55,280 nt of DNA, from contig NZ_JAQLFL010000011.1 of NCBI RefSeq assembly GCF_028206995.1, positions 1-55,280 on the forward strand. Direction: 5' to 3'. The translations under genes were made by a program, and so were the position numbers. Shown piece by piece: positions 6,828-15,773 of the stretch. Numbering within the stretch: the stretch's first letter is position 1; every line of letters starts with the position of its first letter. Origin of the DNA: Collinsella aerofaciens (GTDB lineage: Bacteria; Actinomycetota; Coriobacteriia; Coriobacteriales; Coriobacteriaceae). The notes beneath the pieces are model-generated. The model searched no databases, had not been told where the DNA came from, and worked only from the letters and a program-made list of their open reading frames with translations.

Positions 6828-9272
6828 TTAGGCGTGGTCGCGCCAGCCGAGAACGCGCTGCTTCATGCCCTCTATGTCGAGCACGCCTTCGGCAAAGCCC
6901 TTGCGCACGAGCTCTTCGGGAACAAACTCGTCGTAGCGGTCAAAGTAAGGCACCTCGCCAGGATAGACGAGCTCGATGGGATCGAAGTCTTTCTCGGCCT
7001 CGGCGGCGAGTACCTCAAAGAACGTCTCCTCGTCGGCCTTCATCTTAAACTGCATAAAGTACGGGCGTGACGGGTCGAGTCCGCGAAGGCCCAGCTCCGC
7101 GGCACATTTAATCTTGAGCATGCGCTCGAGCGCCAAAAAGGCGTAGCTTCCCAACCAGGGGAAGAGCACCCAGGTGTCGCCGCCCAGGTTAATGAGCGGC
7201 TTGGTTCCCGCGCCCGAAATCTCGGCGGTATGACGAGCCTGCGCAAGGCGGGCCCGTGCGTTACCCATAAGGTACGGATATGCTGCGTGCTCGTTGAGCG
7301 CCTTGCGCATGCGCTCGAGTACGTGTGTATTGATATCACCGGGGCAGTCGCCAAAGTAGGCCGGCACCCGGCCCTTGACCTGCGTGGCAAAGACGGTGTG
7401 GCGCTTCCAGTCCACTTCCTCGACAATCCAGCAGTGTCCGGCGATGGCGATGCGCTCACCGGGCGGTGGCGGATTGACGATCGTGCCCAACTCGGCCGAC
7501 TCACTGCGAACGGTGAACTCCTCGTTTTCCTGGAACACAGCGTAGAACTTAAAGTTGTTAATGATGCGCTCGCCCGCGAGGCCCACGATGAGCCCGCCGC
7601 CCTCGGTGACTTGGATATGGTCGATCTTAATGAGGTGACGCAGCAACACGCGATAGTCATCGGCCGAGATGCGATGAAAATAGCTGAGTGTGAGCACGCG
7701 CTGGGCAAGCTCTGCCGGCGTGAGTTCGCCGGTGCTGGCAAGCGTCGACATAGTCTGGTGGTAGAGCAGGCTGTAGGGGAGTCGATCGAGTTCGGGTGGC
7801 TCGACCCACTTTTCCTCGCGATAGAGTTGTACGAGCGCGATGCCCTGCAGGAGCTTCCACGGAATGGTCTCGGGCATCATCGTGCGCGGCTCGGGTTCTT
7901 CCTCGCGCATGACAAACCACATCTCGGGCGGAAGATCGCGGCGCCCCGTGCGGCCCATTCGCTGCAAAAAGGAGCTGACGGTAAACGGTGCATCGATCTG
8001 AAACGCACGCTCCAGACGGCCGATATCGATACCGAGCTCCAGTGTAGATGTGGTGACGGTTGTCTGTGCCTGCTCCTCATCGCGCATGAGCTCTTCTGCC
8101 GTCTCGCGCAGCGATGCTGAAAGATTGCCGTGGTGGATGAGAAAGCGGTCGGGCTCGTGCCGGCTCTCGCAGTAGCTGCGCAGCATGGAGCACACGGCCT
8201 CTGCCTCCTCGCGCGAGTTGGCAAAGACCAGGCACTTGCGGCCGCGTGTGTGCTCAAAGATATAGCCCATGCCGGGGTCGGCGTTGTCTGGCGCCGTGTC
8301 GGTGGGGTTGAGTAATGCCTGTTCGGGTGCTCGGGGGATGTCGACTTCGCCCTCGGGGGCCGACGAAGTGCGGCGATCCCTGGAGGTAGCCTTGTCCCGT
8401 GCCCGCTCACGACGTTGACGGCGCTCCTCTTGTGTGAGCTGTCCGCTGTGACGCATGTCTTGGGCGCCGGCGGGCAGTGCCGCGGGTGCCGCTGCCTCAA
8501 TGCACTCGCACGCAAGCACTTCGGCCTCTTGAGGACCCGTGCTCTCGAATCCTCGTTGTTGCGCCTGGGGACCCGAGTTGTAGAAGTGCTCCATGGAGAT
8601 ACGCCACACGCGGCGCGGCTCCTCAAAGCGGGGGATGATGCAATCGCGTCCTGTTCCCTGCGAGAGGAAGGCACCCGTACGCTCGGGGTCACCGATGGTG
8701 GCCGAAAGGCCGATGCGGCGGGGCTGCACGCCTGCCATGCGCGAGAGGCGCTCGATAAGGCAGAGCGTCTGACCGCCGCGGTCGCCGCGCATGAGCGAAT
8801 GGACCTCGTCGATGACCACGTAGCGCAGGTCGCAGAACATGCGCGGGATCGCCATGTGCTTATGGATTAAGAGCGCCTCGAGTGACTCGGGCGTAATCTG
8901 CAAGATGCCGCTCGGTTTTTTTATGAGCTTAGCCTTGTGCGACTGCGAGACATCGCCATGCCAGTGCCAGACAGGGATATCGGCCTCTTCGCAGAGGTCG
9001 TTGAGACGGACGAACTGATCATTGATGAGCGCTTTGAGGGGGCCGATGTAGAGGGCGCCTACGCTCGCGGGCGGGTTCTCCCAAAACTCGGTCAGGATGG
9101 GAAAGAAGGCTGCCTCGGTTTTGCCGGAAGCCGTGGATGCCGTCAGGAGCACATTATCTTGCGTGTTAAAGATGGCGTCTGCCGCTGCAACCTGGATAGA
9201 GCGCAGACTCTCCCAATCGTGGGAGTAGATGAAGTCTTGGATAAACGGAGCATATCGGTCAAAGGCGTTCAC
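6828..9272 (-). CDS. Lhr-like DEAD/DEAH superfamily 2 helicase of the TerB-BrxD module
   Basis: 814 aa using GTG 9272, four bases after an AGGAGG site; the longer frame (to 9287) begins inside that site with TTG. Motifs seen: Walker A ASTASGKT (about 45-52), GPLKALINDQ (Ia), ITPESLEALL, DEVH (about 154), SATIGDP (III), VFANSREEAEAV (IV), TSTLELGIDIG (V) and QRMGRTGRR (VI, about 435). A charged insertion of roughly 100 residues separates motifs III and IV. The long C-terminal part (450-814) resembles the accessory regions of Lhr-type helicases. BREX BrxH-type helicases are of this general class. Last gene of the minus-strand module, 116 bases after the ATPase stop, with a hairpin between. Confidence 0.8.
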   Translation of the reverse strand: MNAFDRYAPFIQDFIYSHDWESLRSIQVAAADAIFNTQDNVLLTASTASGKTEAAFFPILTEFWENPPASVGALYIGPLKALINDQFVRLNDLCEEADIPVWHWHGDVSQSHKAKLIKKPSGILQITPESLEALLIHKHMAIPRMFCDLRYVVIDEVHSLMRGDRGGQTLCLIERLSRMAGVQPRRIGLSATIGDPERTGAFLSQGTGRDCIIPRFEEPRRVWRISMEHFYNSGPQAQQRGFESTGPQEAEVLACECIEAAAPAALPAGAQDMRHSGQLTQEERRQRRERARDKATSRDRRTSSAPEGEVDIPRAPEQALLNPTDTAPDNADPGMGYIFEHTRGRKCLVFANSREEAEAVCSMLRSYCESRHEPDRFLIHHGNLSASLRETAEELMRDEEQAQTTVTTSTLELGIDIGRLERAFQIDAPFTVSSFLQRMGRTGRRDLPPEMWFVMREEEPEPRTMMPETIPWKLLQGIALVQLYREEKWVEPPELDRLPYSLLYHQTMSTLASTGELTPAELAQRVLTLSYFHRISADDYRVLLRHLIKIDHIQVTEGGGLIVGLAGERIINNFKFYAVFQENEEFTVRSESAELGTIVNPPPPGERIAIAGHCWIVEEVDWKRHTVFATQVKGRVPAYFGDCPGDINTHVLERMRKALNEHAAYPYLMGNARARLAQARHTAEISGAGTKPLINLGGDTWVLFPWLGSYAFLALERMLKIKCAAELGLRGLDPSRPYFMQFKMKADEETFFEVLAAEAEKDFDPIELVYPGEVPYFDRYDEFVPEELVRKGFAEGVLDIEGMKQRVLGWRDHA

Positions 9273-9353
9273 GGGGCCTCCTCTCAAATACGAATCTCTT
9301 AACGCGGTGAGCAGTGGCTCGCTACATTACTGTCTCGACGTTTGCCCAGATAA

Positions 9354-9390
9354 AACCTGCCAAAATAAACCTGTCCCTTTTTGGCAGGTT
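9354..9390 (-). promoter_or_regulatory. Hairpin immediately after the BrxD-like gene (attenuator or weak terminator)
   Basis: Starting at the stop codon of the ATPase gene, minus-strand RNA can form a stem of AACCTGCCAAAA with TTTTGGCAGGTT and then runs into TTTTAT. It may lower helicase expression relative to the first two genes or protect their mRNA end. Its sequence (a CCTGCC...GGGACAGG-type palindrome) resembles a short dispersed intergenic repeat. Confidence 0.5.
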
Positions 9391-10693
9391 AGATGGTGAA
9401 CTCGGCGAAGTTGCGGTCTTCGCTTGCGGTGTCGGTGTTGTCCGTTACGGCTGCCGGCGCCAGCGCGTCGCCACCGACGCTTTGCAGCAACTCGGCCACG
9501 TTAGCATCGGGGTTTTGGCATAGGATGTCGAGCAGCTCGATAAAGTCACGAATGACTTCACGCGGCGTTAAGTGCGTATCGGCTCCCACGCGGCCAAACT
9601 CAATCTTGAGGAAGTCCACCAAGTCGTTTTCGGTAAGCGAGGGCGTCCAGCCAAAGTAGCCGGCATGGATCTGCATGAGTTTTTCGATCAGCACCAGCAG
9701 TTCCTCATAGGTGAGTGGCTGTAGGCGGATGATGGGCGCGAGCATGTCCTTAAGGTCCTCGCGCGCAAAGCGGCCCTGAGCGAGTCGGCTGCGCAGGGCT
9801 TCGTAGGAGAACACGCCGCGGCGGCGGTCTTCGATGGAGGTTGGCGTGCCGCCCATAATCATGCCCAGGTACTGCGCTTTGCCCTGAAGCGTGTCGTTGT
9901 ACATGGTCAGGATTTTCTCGTAGTTGTACTGGCGCGTGATAGCGTTGGGAATCTTATACAGATTCACGAGCTCGTCGATGAGCACCAGCATGCCCTTGTA
10001 GCCGCTGCAAACCAAAAAACGAGCGATGAGTTTGACGTAGTCGTACCAGTCGTCATCGCTGATGATGGTTGAGGAGCCCAGCTCGGCGCGTGCCTCACTC
10101 TTGGTGCGGTACTCGCCGCGAATCCATTTGGTCACGCGGCTCATAGCTTCTTCGTCGCCCTCGGATACGGCCGCGCGGTAGCGGCGGAGCATACGGGAGA
10201 AGTTGAAGCCGTGGACCATTTCCTCGAGCGGGGCCAGTTGGGCATTGACGGCAGACTCATCGGCATCGGCACACGAGGCGACCCAGCGATCCAGGATAAG
10301 GTTGAGTGCACCGCCCTCGGGGCGCGTTTTAGTCGATATGTTGCGGATGAGCTCACGGTAGGTGGCAAGGCCCTGTCCCTGGCCGCCCTGCAGGCGGCGC
10401 TCAGGGGATAGGTCGGCATCGGCGACGACGAATCCCTCGCCCATGGCGTGCGTGCGGATGGTCTGGAGCAAAAAGCTCTTGCCGGCTCCGTAGCGACCGA
10501 CTAAAAAGCGGAAGCTCGCGCCGCCATCGGCGATGAGACTCAAATCGGTGAGCAGGGCGCGAATCTCGACCTCGCGTCCCACGGTGATATAGGGAAGGCC
10601 GATGCGCGGGACCACGCCGCCCTTGAGCGAGTTTAGGATAACGGCGGCGACGCGTTTGGGTACGCGGGGCGCTGCGGATGCGGTGTCACTCAT
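9389..10693 (-). CDS. BrxD-like P-loop ATPase (DUF2791 family)
   Basis: 434 aa. Walker A GRYGAGKS at about 66-73; Walker B MLVLIDELVNLY near 240, with an acidic pair for ATP hydrolysis. The opening 'IVAxLNSLKxGVVPRIGLPYITVGR' style and the late LTPREVIRDFIELLDIL block are typical of the DUF2791/BREX BrxD ATPases, which act with a helicase in type 2 BREX. The start overlaps the stop of the TerB gene by eight bases, so the two are translationally coupled. The acidic tail is poorly conserved. Likely an AAA+-like ATP-driven loader or remodeller on DNA; this is inferred from the family. Confidence 0.8.
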   Translation of the reverse strand: MSDTASAAPRVPKRVAAVILNSLKGGVVPRIGLPYITVGREVEIRALLTDLSLIADGGASFRFLVGRYGAGKSFLLQTIRTHAMGEGFVVADADLSPERRLQGGQGQGLATYRELIRNISTKTRPEGGALNLILDRWVASCADADESAVNAQLAPLEEMVHGFNFSRMLRRYRAAVSEGDEEAMSRVTKWIRGEYRTKSEARAELGSSTIISDDDWYDYVKLIARFLVCSGYKGMLVLIDELVNLYKIPNAITRQYNYEKILTMYNDTLQGKAQYLGMIMGGTPTSIEDRRRGVFSYEALRSRLAQGRFAREDLKDMLAPIIRLQPLTYEELLVLIEKLMQIHAGYFGWTPSLTENDLVDFLKIEFGRVGADTHLTPREVIRDFIELLDILCQNPDANVAELLQSVGGDALAPAAVTDNTDTASEDRNFAEFTI

Positions 10694-12446
10694 GGTCTAG
10701 GTATCCTCTCACGTCTGCTTCGTAATCCTCGATAATCTGCGGTCCTGCCGTTCCAAACTCGATAACGGTGTCACCCACCAGGTCAAAGAGCGCCTCGTTG
10801 ATGGTATCGACGAGCATGTCCTCGCTCTGGCCCGATTGCACTACCGCCGATTCCGCCTGTACTGCGTTGTGCTCGAGCAGCGCGCGGAGATAGGCGTCTG
10901 CGGCAGGCGTGAGTTCGTTCGTGGCGTCAGCGGGCGCAACAGCTGCGAACGCGGGCGTCGGCGCGAGAAGCGGTGCCACGACACCAAACTGTTCGGTGGA
11001 TATGGTTGGCTCGTCGGTCTCGTCCTGCCGAATGGGTGCCGCGACCGCCTCGACAATCGCGTCGGCTACGGGCTCGGCTTCCGGTTGCCCTGAGTCCGCT
11101 GCCTCGGCTTCCACAGGTGCGCCGTCCTCGCGCTCTTCGTCGATTAAAAGTGCTTCGCGCGTTTGCGCAGCGGCGCTCCGAATGTGCCCCAGCTGAGTCA
11201 GGTCGATATCGATCTTGACGGGCTGGTGTGCGGCGTCCCACGAAAGCCATGCCACAATCTCGTCATCGATAATCTTGGCCAGATATTTGGGGACCTTTTC
11301 TTCCTTAAGGGGATGGGCGGGGTCCAGCGCCAGGCGCAGGCGTTGGTCGCAGGCGCGCATCATTTCACCGAGCTTGCTGCTCTTTTGCCTACTACCATGG
11401 ATACGCATACATTCCCAAAAGCCGTTTTGGCAACGGTAGATATGGATGGGATCCAGGCGGTATTCGCAGTTCTCGTGGCGCTCGGGCGCAAAGAATACGG
11501 CCGAGGCAAACATGGTGTAGGGCATGGCCGTCTCCTCCCCAAACAAGCTCGCTACGATGCCGGTCTTTCGATGCGTGTCATAGTAGCGCGCCATGCGGAC
11601 ATACGCGGCGCATGCCACGTGGCGCAGATCGCGGTGGTGGCTGCGGTCGAGCCGCGAGTTACTTAGGTTGTACGTGGAGAGGGCGTTGATGGCGGCCATG
11701 AGTCGCTCCTCGCGCACCTCATCGGGCGGAAGGGGGAGCGTGGGCTCGGAGGTTTTGCGACGTTTGGGGGTCTGGTCGGACGGTGCCGGTGCCGGTACAA
11801 GGTCTCGTGCCGCGCGCCGCAGCTCGATAAGGGCGTTATCGAACATGACGGTTTTAGAGTCGCGGAGCAGCTTGGGGTCGAGCCCATGGAATACGGCGTA
11901 ATCCTGCAACCACACGCGTGCAAACCGATCAATGCCGGGCTCGAAGGCGCGATAGACATCCCAAAAGGCCTTGATCTTGTTAAAACCGTCGAGCGGGTCA
12001 TCTACGCCAATGCCGCAAATCAGCTCATAGAGATACAGAAAGGCAAAGGACGTAGACGTTTCCTCGACGGTTCCGCGGCGCACTTGGGCACGCCAGGTAA
12101 AGTAGCCGCGCAGCTGCCGGTCGCTCATGGCGTTGTAGGTGGGAAAGTACGACTTAAAGGTGCCGTTGTAGGGACAGTCGTCCTCAAAGTCGGCCATCAG
12201 CAGGCCCTGGCGGTAAAAAAGCTCGGCTTCCGAAAGCCAGCGGCCCGCACCGCCCTTGGGGTCATCCTGCCAGCGCGATATCTCGCGCATTTTACGGTAC
12301 TGGTCGGGGAGGAAATTCTGCATCTGTCGGCCGGTTTTGAGAATCGGCTCGTCTGCGTAGATTTCGTTTGAGAAGCGGGTGGACTGATGGGTCCGGGCCT
12401 CGGCCATAATGCGCTCGATGAGCATCTTGATGTCCTGGTCGGCCAC
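10686..12446 (-). CDS. TerB_N / TerB_C domain protein
   Basis: 586 aa from GTG 12444-12446, with AGGAGA before it. Residues about 35-150 match the TerB_N domain: FYRQGLLMADFEDDCPYNG, YFPTYNAMSDRQLRGYFTWRAQVRRG (shown in parts: YFPTYNAMSDRQLRGYF, TWRAQVRRG). The end matches TerB_C (INEALFDLVGDTVIEF, then IIEDYEADVRGYL). Between about 420 and 530 lies an Ala/Pro/Glu-rich low-complexity linker. TerB-type domains occur in tellurite/stress-response systems and were proposed to bind metal and organise DNA-handling complexes. First gene of the module; its partners are a BrxD-like ATPase and helicase. No tellurite genes (terC, terD) are nearby, so resistance to tellurite is not implied. Confidence 0.8.
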   Translation of the reverse strand: MADQDIKMLIERIMAEARTHQSTRFSNEIYADEPILKTGRQMQNFLPDQYRKMREISRWQDDPKGGAGRWLSEAELFYRQGLLMADFEDDCPYNGTFKSYFPTYNAMSDRQLRGYFTWRAQVRRGTVEETSTSFAFLYLYELICGIGVDDPLDGFNKIKAFWDVYRAFEPGIDRFARVWLQDYAVFHGLDPKLLRDSKTVMFDNALIELRRAARDLVPAPAPSDQTPKRRKTSEPTLPLPPDEVREERLMAAINALSTYNLSNSRLDRSHHRDLRHVACAAYVRMARYYDTHRKTGIVASLFGEETAMPYTMFASAVFFAPERHENCEYRLDPIHIYRCQNGFWECMRIHGSRQKSSKLGEMMRACDQRLRLALDPAHPLKEEKVPKYLAKIIDDEIVAWLSWDAAHQPVKIDIDLTQLGHIRSAAAQTREALLIDEEREDGAPVEAEAADSGQPEAEPVADAIVEAVAAPIRQDETDEPTISTEQFGVVAPLLAPTPAFAAVAPADATNELTPAADAYLRALLEHNAVQAESAVVQSGQSEDMLVDTINEALFDLVGDTVIEFGTAGPQIIEDYEADVRGYLDHE

Positions 12447-12483
12447 CGCTTCTCCTCTCCTAACGCAGCTACGGTGACCTCAT

Positions 12484-12513
12484 ATCATAGCACAGCATCA
12501 AACAGATGTTCGA
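12484..12513 (-). promoter_or_regulatory. Possible promoter of the TerB-BrxD-helicase module
   Basis: On the minus strand a TATGAT -10 (12484-12489) is preceded at 18 bases by TCGAAC (12508-12513). The -10 is good and the -35 weak. It lies about 40 bases upstream of the GTG start. Confidence 0.35.
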
Positions 12514-12534
12514 GATACCGCTGCGTTGATAGAT

Positions 12535-13251
12535 TTAGAACAGGAGGGCGTAGATGACGGCGATGACGACGGAGGGGAGCATATTGGCCGTGCGGAAGGT
12601 CTGAGGACGGATGAGGTTGACGCCGACGCAGAAGATGAGCATGGAGCCTACGAGCGAAAGGCTGTCGAGGGCTGCCGTGGTCATGATGGGGGAGAGCGCG
12701 CCGGCAAACAACGTGATCGTCCCCTGGAACACGGCGACGGGCAGGGCGGAGAAAATGCAGCCGCGGCCAAGCGACGCCGTCATGGTGCAGACGATGATGC
12801 AGTCCAATGCGCCTTTCAAGGCAAGCGTTGACCAGTCACCGAGCAGACCGTCCTGGATCGATCCCACGATAGCCATGGCACCGATGCAGACGGTCAGCGA
12901 TGTCGAGACAAAAGCGTTGGTGAACTCGTTATCGCCCTCACTGCCAGTCTTGCGCTTGAGCCATTCGCCAAGGTTCTCGATGGCGGCCTCCAAGTTGATG
13001 GCCTCGCCGATGAGCGAACCGAGCGCAAATGAGACGATGAGCATGGTGGTACCGGTGGTCGCTAGCGCCTTTCCATCGATGATGAGCATCTTTTGCATGG
13101 TGCCGCCCAGGCCGATAAACAGGACGCACAGCCCCGATGCTTTCATGAGCGTGTCTTGGATGCGCGGTATAATGAAGCGGCCGCCCGCTAATCCCAAAAG
13201 ACCGCCCGCAACTAAAAGCACAACGTTGATGATTGTTCCCAAGCCCGGCAT
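12535..13251 (-). CDS. DUF554 family integral membrane protein
   Basis: 238 aa. Start ATG 13251 (MPGLGTIINVV) follows an AGGAGGG site; the frame extends 23 codons upstream without support. Seven or so hydrophobic segments, with the family's typical beginning GTIINVVLLVAGGLLGLAGG, the LGxGGTMQKML block and SLIGEAINLEAAIENLGEWLK. DUF554 proteins are widespread predicted membrane transporters or channels of unknown substrate (YdfK-like). Monocistronic as far as can be seen. Confidence 0.85.
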   Translation of the reverse strand: MPGLGTIINVVLLVAGGLLGLAGGRFIIPRIQDTLMKASGLCVLFIGLGGTMQKMLIIDGKALATTGTTMLIVSFALGSLIGEAINLEAAIENLGEWLKRKTGSEGDNEFTNAFVSTSLTVCIGAMAIVGSIQDGLLGDWSTLALKGALDCIIVCTMTASLGRGCIFSALPVAVFQGTITLFAGALSPIMTTAALDSLSLVGSMLIFCVGVNLIRPQTFRTANMLPSVVIAVIYALLF

Positions 13252-13369
13252 GAGCCCTCCTGTATTGATGCCAACGTGGCAATCGTAGCAGAACGAAATG
13301 CGAGGCACATCGCGACTCATCTAATACGTTATATAAGTGGTGTTAGGAATGATGCGCAGCATTTAAGCC

Positions 13370-14800
13370 TCAGGTGGTTGTCGGGACATAGGGATAGTAT
13401 TCAAAGCGCAGTGTCATAAGCCGCTGCGGGAATTCAATAGCCGCGGCGATGATATTGGCATCGCGGGCACGATCAAACCCTTCGAGTTCGATCTGATACG
13501 AGACGTCTTGCATAATGTCCAGACGCCGCCAGGCTAGGAGTGTGTCGCCATCGAATTCCAAGGTCTTGCCTCCATCTGGAGCAACGGCGTATAGACGCAG
13601 CTTGGCGGTGGTTGCAGGGTCGACAACCGTGACCTTTTTAATTTCGTTTCGAGTATTCTTGGCGCCCAACAAGGTGAGCAGTGTTGGGGCCACGACCTCG
13701 CCCGATGGCAAAAAGACGACTTCGATGGATTCGGGAAATGCGATGATGGCCGACTTGCGGACGGGTTGATTGGCGGCGGCAACTTCGATGTTCGCAGCGT
13801 CGATGACCTCTGTGTGGTCGAGCGCGGCAAGCACGCAGCAGTTACCTTCATCGATCTCTTGAGGATCAGCAAGCCCCAGACTGTCCGCGAGTTCGGAATC
13901 GTTTGGATCGGTAGCGGGTTCATTCGGTGCTTCGAGAGAAGCTGGGACGCTGTTTGTCGGCGACGGCGTGTCGCCCGCACCTGCTTCTTTGTCCGCGCTC
14001 TCTTCTTGTATGGTTGCGTTGATGGGTTCGTCGTTTGGGGGGAGCGTCTTGGCGTCAAACGCGGAGGGGAGAATTCCGATAGCTCCGGATCCGTTCCACT
14101 CCATTTCGAGAAGCGCCGGGTCGGCAAGAATGCGTTGCCTGCTTTGCGCGTGGGAATCGATTTCAAAAGGACCTGCCTCTATCCCTCGTGTAAGGCTGAG
14201 TGATCCGGCTGGCTTCTCGAAATGAGCGTCTGTGTCTTTGGTACTGACGGCGTAGAACAGCAGGGACGCTTCTCCCGCCGCGATGGCATCGGTGCCGGCT
14301 TTGGTCAGCCGCAATGATGCCGTGAATGAGAGGGTGGGCTGCGCATCGTCTGCATTCGCGGCGGCGCAGCCCAGACATATACCGCCTCCTTTCTCAAAAA
14401 ACGTACCGTCGAAGGCGACCTTCGCTCCGTTCGCCGAGTCATCGACCGAAGCGATGTCGATGCACAGCTCTAAATTGCATGGATCGCCATCTGCATCGAG
14501 CACAGCCGAGCGCCACGTGCAGACGGCGCACCCCGCCCGGGAGCCGTTTGCCTTGTTCGAACGATCGATATCCACGACTATCGAGCCGTCCGTATTACGA
14601 CGAAGACATCCCGAGGTCGAGATTGCGGCCTGTGCGATCGAAAAACGCTTGCACGCAATGGCGCTCGATGGATTTGGTGCGGAACTTAGGGCTGCTGGTA
14701 AGGAGTCTGCCATGACGGGAGCCGCCCAAGCGGCGACAGACGTTCCGGTTGCGAGCGCGCCGCAGAGTGCGACGACGGGCAAAAGGTTCTTCGATGCCAT
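13370..14800 (-). CDS. Secreted cysteine-containing surface protein
   Basis: 476 aa with an N-terminal signal peptide (LLPVVALCGALATGTSVAAWAAPVMA, key features: hydrophobic core then AWAAP cleavage region). The mature N-terminal half has paired cysteines (GCAVC, CNLELC, CLGC, NCC), suggesting disulphides or metal binding, unusual among its neighbours. A Ser/Pro/Glu-rich linker lies at about 255-310. The C-terminal part (FPESIEVVFLPSGEVVAP onward) resembles the VPTVIPFVAKADGTLQGPS region of the 199-aa neighbour, so the two share a domain type. No LPXTG or membrane anchor of its own is seen; it could be held by the LAQTG neighbour. Last gene of a minus-strand surface cluster. Function unknown. 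Confidence 0.6.
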   Translation of the reverse strand: MASKNLLPVVALCGALATGTSVAAWAAPVMADSLPAALSSAPNPSSAIACKRFSIAQAAISTSGCLRRNTDGSIVVDIDRSNKANGSRAGCAVCTWRSAVLDADGDPCNLELCIDIASVDDSANGAKVAFDGTFFEKGGGICLGCAAANADDAQPTLSFTASLRLTKAGTDAIAAGEASLLFYAVSTKDTDAHFEKPAGSLSLTRGIEAGPFEIDSHAQSRQRILADPALLEMEWNGSGAIGILPSAFDAKTLPPNDEPINATIQEESADKEAGAGDTPSPTNSVPASLEAPNEPATDPNDSELADSLGLADPQEIDEGNCCVLAALDHTEVIDAANIEVAAANQPVRKSAIIAFPESIEVVFLPSGEVVAPTLLTLLGAKNTRNEIKKVTVVDPATTAKLRLYAVAPDGGKTLEFDGDTLLAWRRLDIMQDVSYQIELEGFDRARDANIIAAAIEFPQRLMTLRFEYYPYVPTTT

Positions 14801-14818
14801 GGGGTCTCCTTAGCTAAT

Positions 14819-15100
14819 TTAGTGCGGCCTGTCCGTGTTTTGTTTCTGGCTGCGTTTGATGTGCAGACCGAGGCCGGCGGTTCCCGCGCCTGCTGCTGTG
14901 GCGCCTGCTGCCAAGAGCCATCGTCTGTCGCCTGTCTGCGCCAACGGTTCCTCGCGGTCGCCGCGGTCGAGCTCCGAGAGGTCGACCGTCACTTGCGTGG
15001 CGGCCTGCGCCTGTTCTTGCTGGGCAAAGGCCATGGCTGGCCCAAACGCTAGGATGCTGACGGCGGCGGCCAGGGCGACGGCCTTATGCCGTGTGCGCAC
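14819..15100 (-). CDS. Small sortase-anchored protein with LAQTG sorting signal
   Basis: About 93 aa from GTG 15100; a longer TTG frame reaches 15130. N-terminal signal peptide (VALAAAVSILAFGPAMAFAQ). The C-terminus has the complete sortase layout: LAQTG, hydrophobic stretch WLLAAGATAAGAGTAGLGL, then the basic tail KRSQK. LAXTG is the usual variant for class E sortases in high-GC Gram-positives. Only about 30 residues remain after processing, so it is more likely a wall-anchored peptide or a partner than an enzyme. It overlaps the upstream 199-aa gene by 17 bases. No sortase gene is in the window. Confidence 0.65.
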   Translation of the reverse strand: MRTRHKAVALAAAVSILAFGPAMAFAQQEQAQAATQVTVDLSELDRGDREEPLAQTGDRRWLLAAGATAAGAGTAGLGLHIKRSQKQNTDRPH

Positions 15101-15683
15101 CGGGCTCGACCGTCCAGGTGATCGTTGCAACCTGATCGCCTTCGCCGGTTACGCGGAAGATGTCGCGCGTGACGCGGGCGACGTTTCCGCTTGTCTTGAG
15201 CTTAATTTTGTCCGTGCCGCCGGCAATGCCCTGGTAGCCCATGTCGAAGGCTGCGTTCTTGGAAAGATCGAGGCCCGTCTCCTGCATTGCGGCGCTGGCG
15301 TTTTGGAGTGCGCCGTCGGGGCCGACCTTAAAGTCGATGGAGTTCTGTGCGGTTCCGGCCTTGGCGTCGGCGGCAATGGTCCAGGTGTTCATGGCGTCGA
15401 TCTTCATGTTGGTGACATGGATGCCGTAGGCCGAATGATTGTCGATGGTGGTCGCGTCTTCTGAGGGGCCCTGAAGCGTGCCGTCGGCCTTGGCGACGAA
15501 GGGAATAACCGTCGGAACTTTGAACTCAACGTTGTCGATCTCGGTCCTGACCATTACTTTCGTGGTTCCAACGCGCCCGGCTGCCATAGCTGGCGTCGGG
15601 ACGGCGCCCATTGCGAGCGCGAGCGCGAGCCCTGCGCCCACGACGAGCGCTCTGGCTCCGTTCATGTTCCTGGTGATGTCCAT
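15084..15683 (-). CDS. Secreted surface protein with VPTxIPF-type beta domain
   Basis: 199 aa. Signal peptide ALVVGAGLALALAMGAVPTPAMA with AMAAG cleavage region. The mature part reads as a beta-sandwich: NVEFKVPTVIPFVAKADG, then TIDNHSAYGIHVTNMKID and a closing DQVATITWTVEP. Proteins of this style occur in Firmicutes and Coriobacteria beside sortase-anchored or pilus-like genes; the family has no firm function that I know. GGAAAGG-type site lies upstream of the ATG. The gene overlaps the LAQTG gene, so they are probably coupled. Confidence 0.6.
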   Translation of the reverse strand: MDITRNMNGARALVVGAGLALALAMGAVPTPAMAAGRVGTTKVMVRTEIDNVEFKVPTVIPFVAKADGTLQGPSEDATTIDNHSAYGIHVTNMKIDAMNTWTIAADAKAGTAQNSIDFKVGPDGALQNASAAMQETGLDLSKNAAFDMGYQGIAGGTDKIKLKTSGNVARVTRDIFRVTGEGDQVATITWTVEPGAHTA

Positions 15684-15773
15684 GGTCGTTCCTTTCTATT
15701 CGCCGCGGGCCGTCCCCGCGATGATTGGACGAATGCTGGTGAATTGCGTGCGGTGTCGCGTCGACCGGAAAAG

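Noticed and set aside
10836..11250. Short frames over the TerB linker
   Set aside because: Opposite-strand or other-frame shadows of the Ala/Pro-rich linker.
10686..12446. Tellurite resistance role for the TerB protein
   Set aside because: No terC, terD or related genes are nearby and the partners are DNA-type enzymes.
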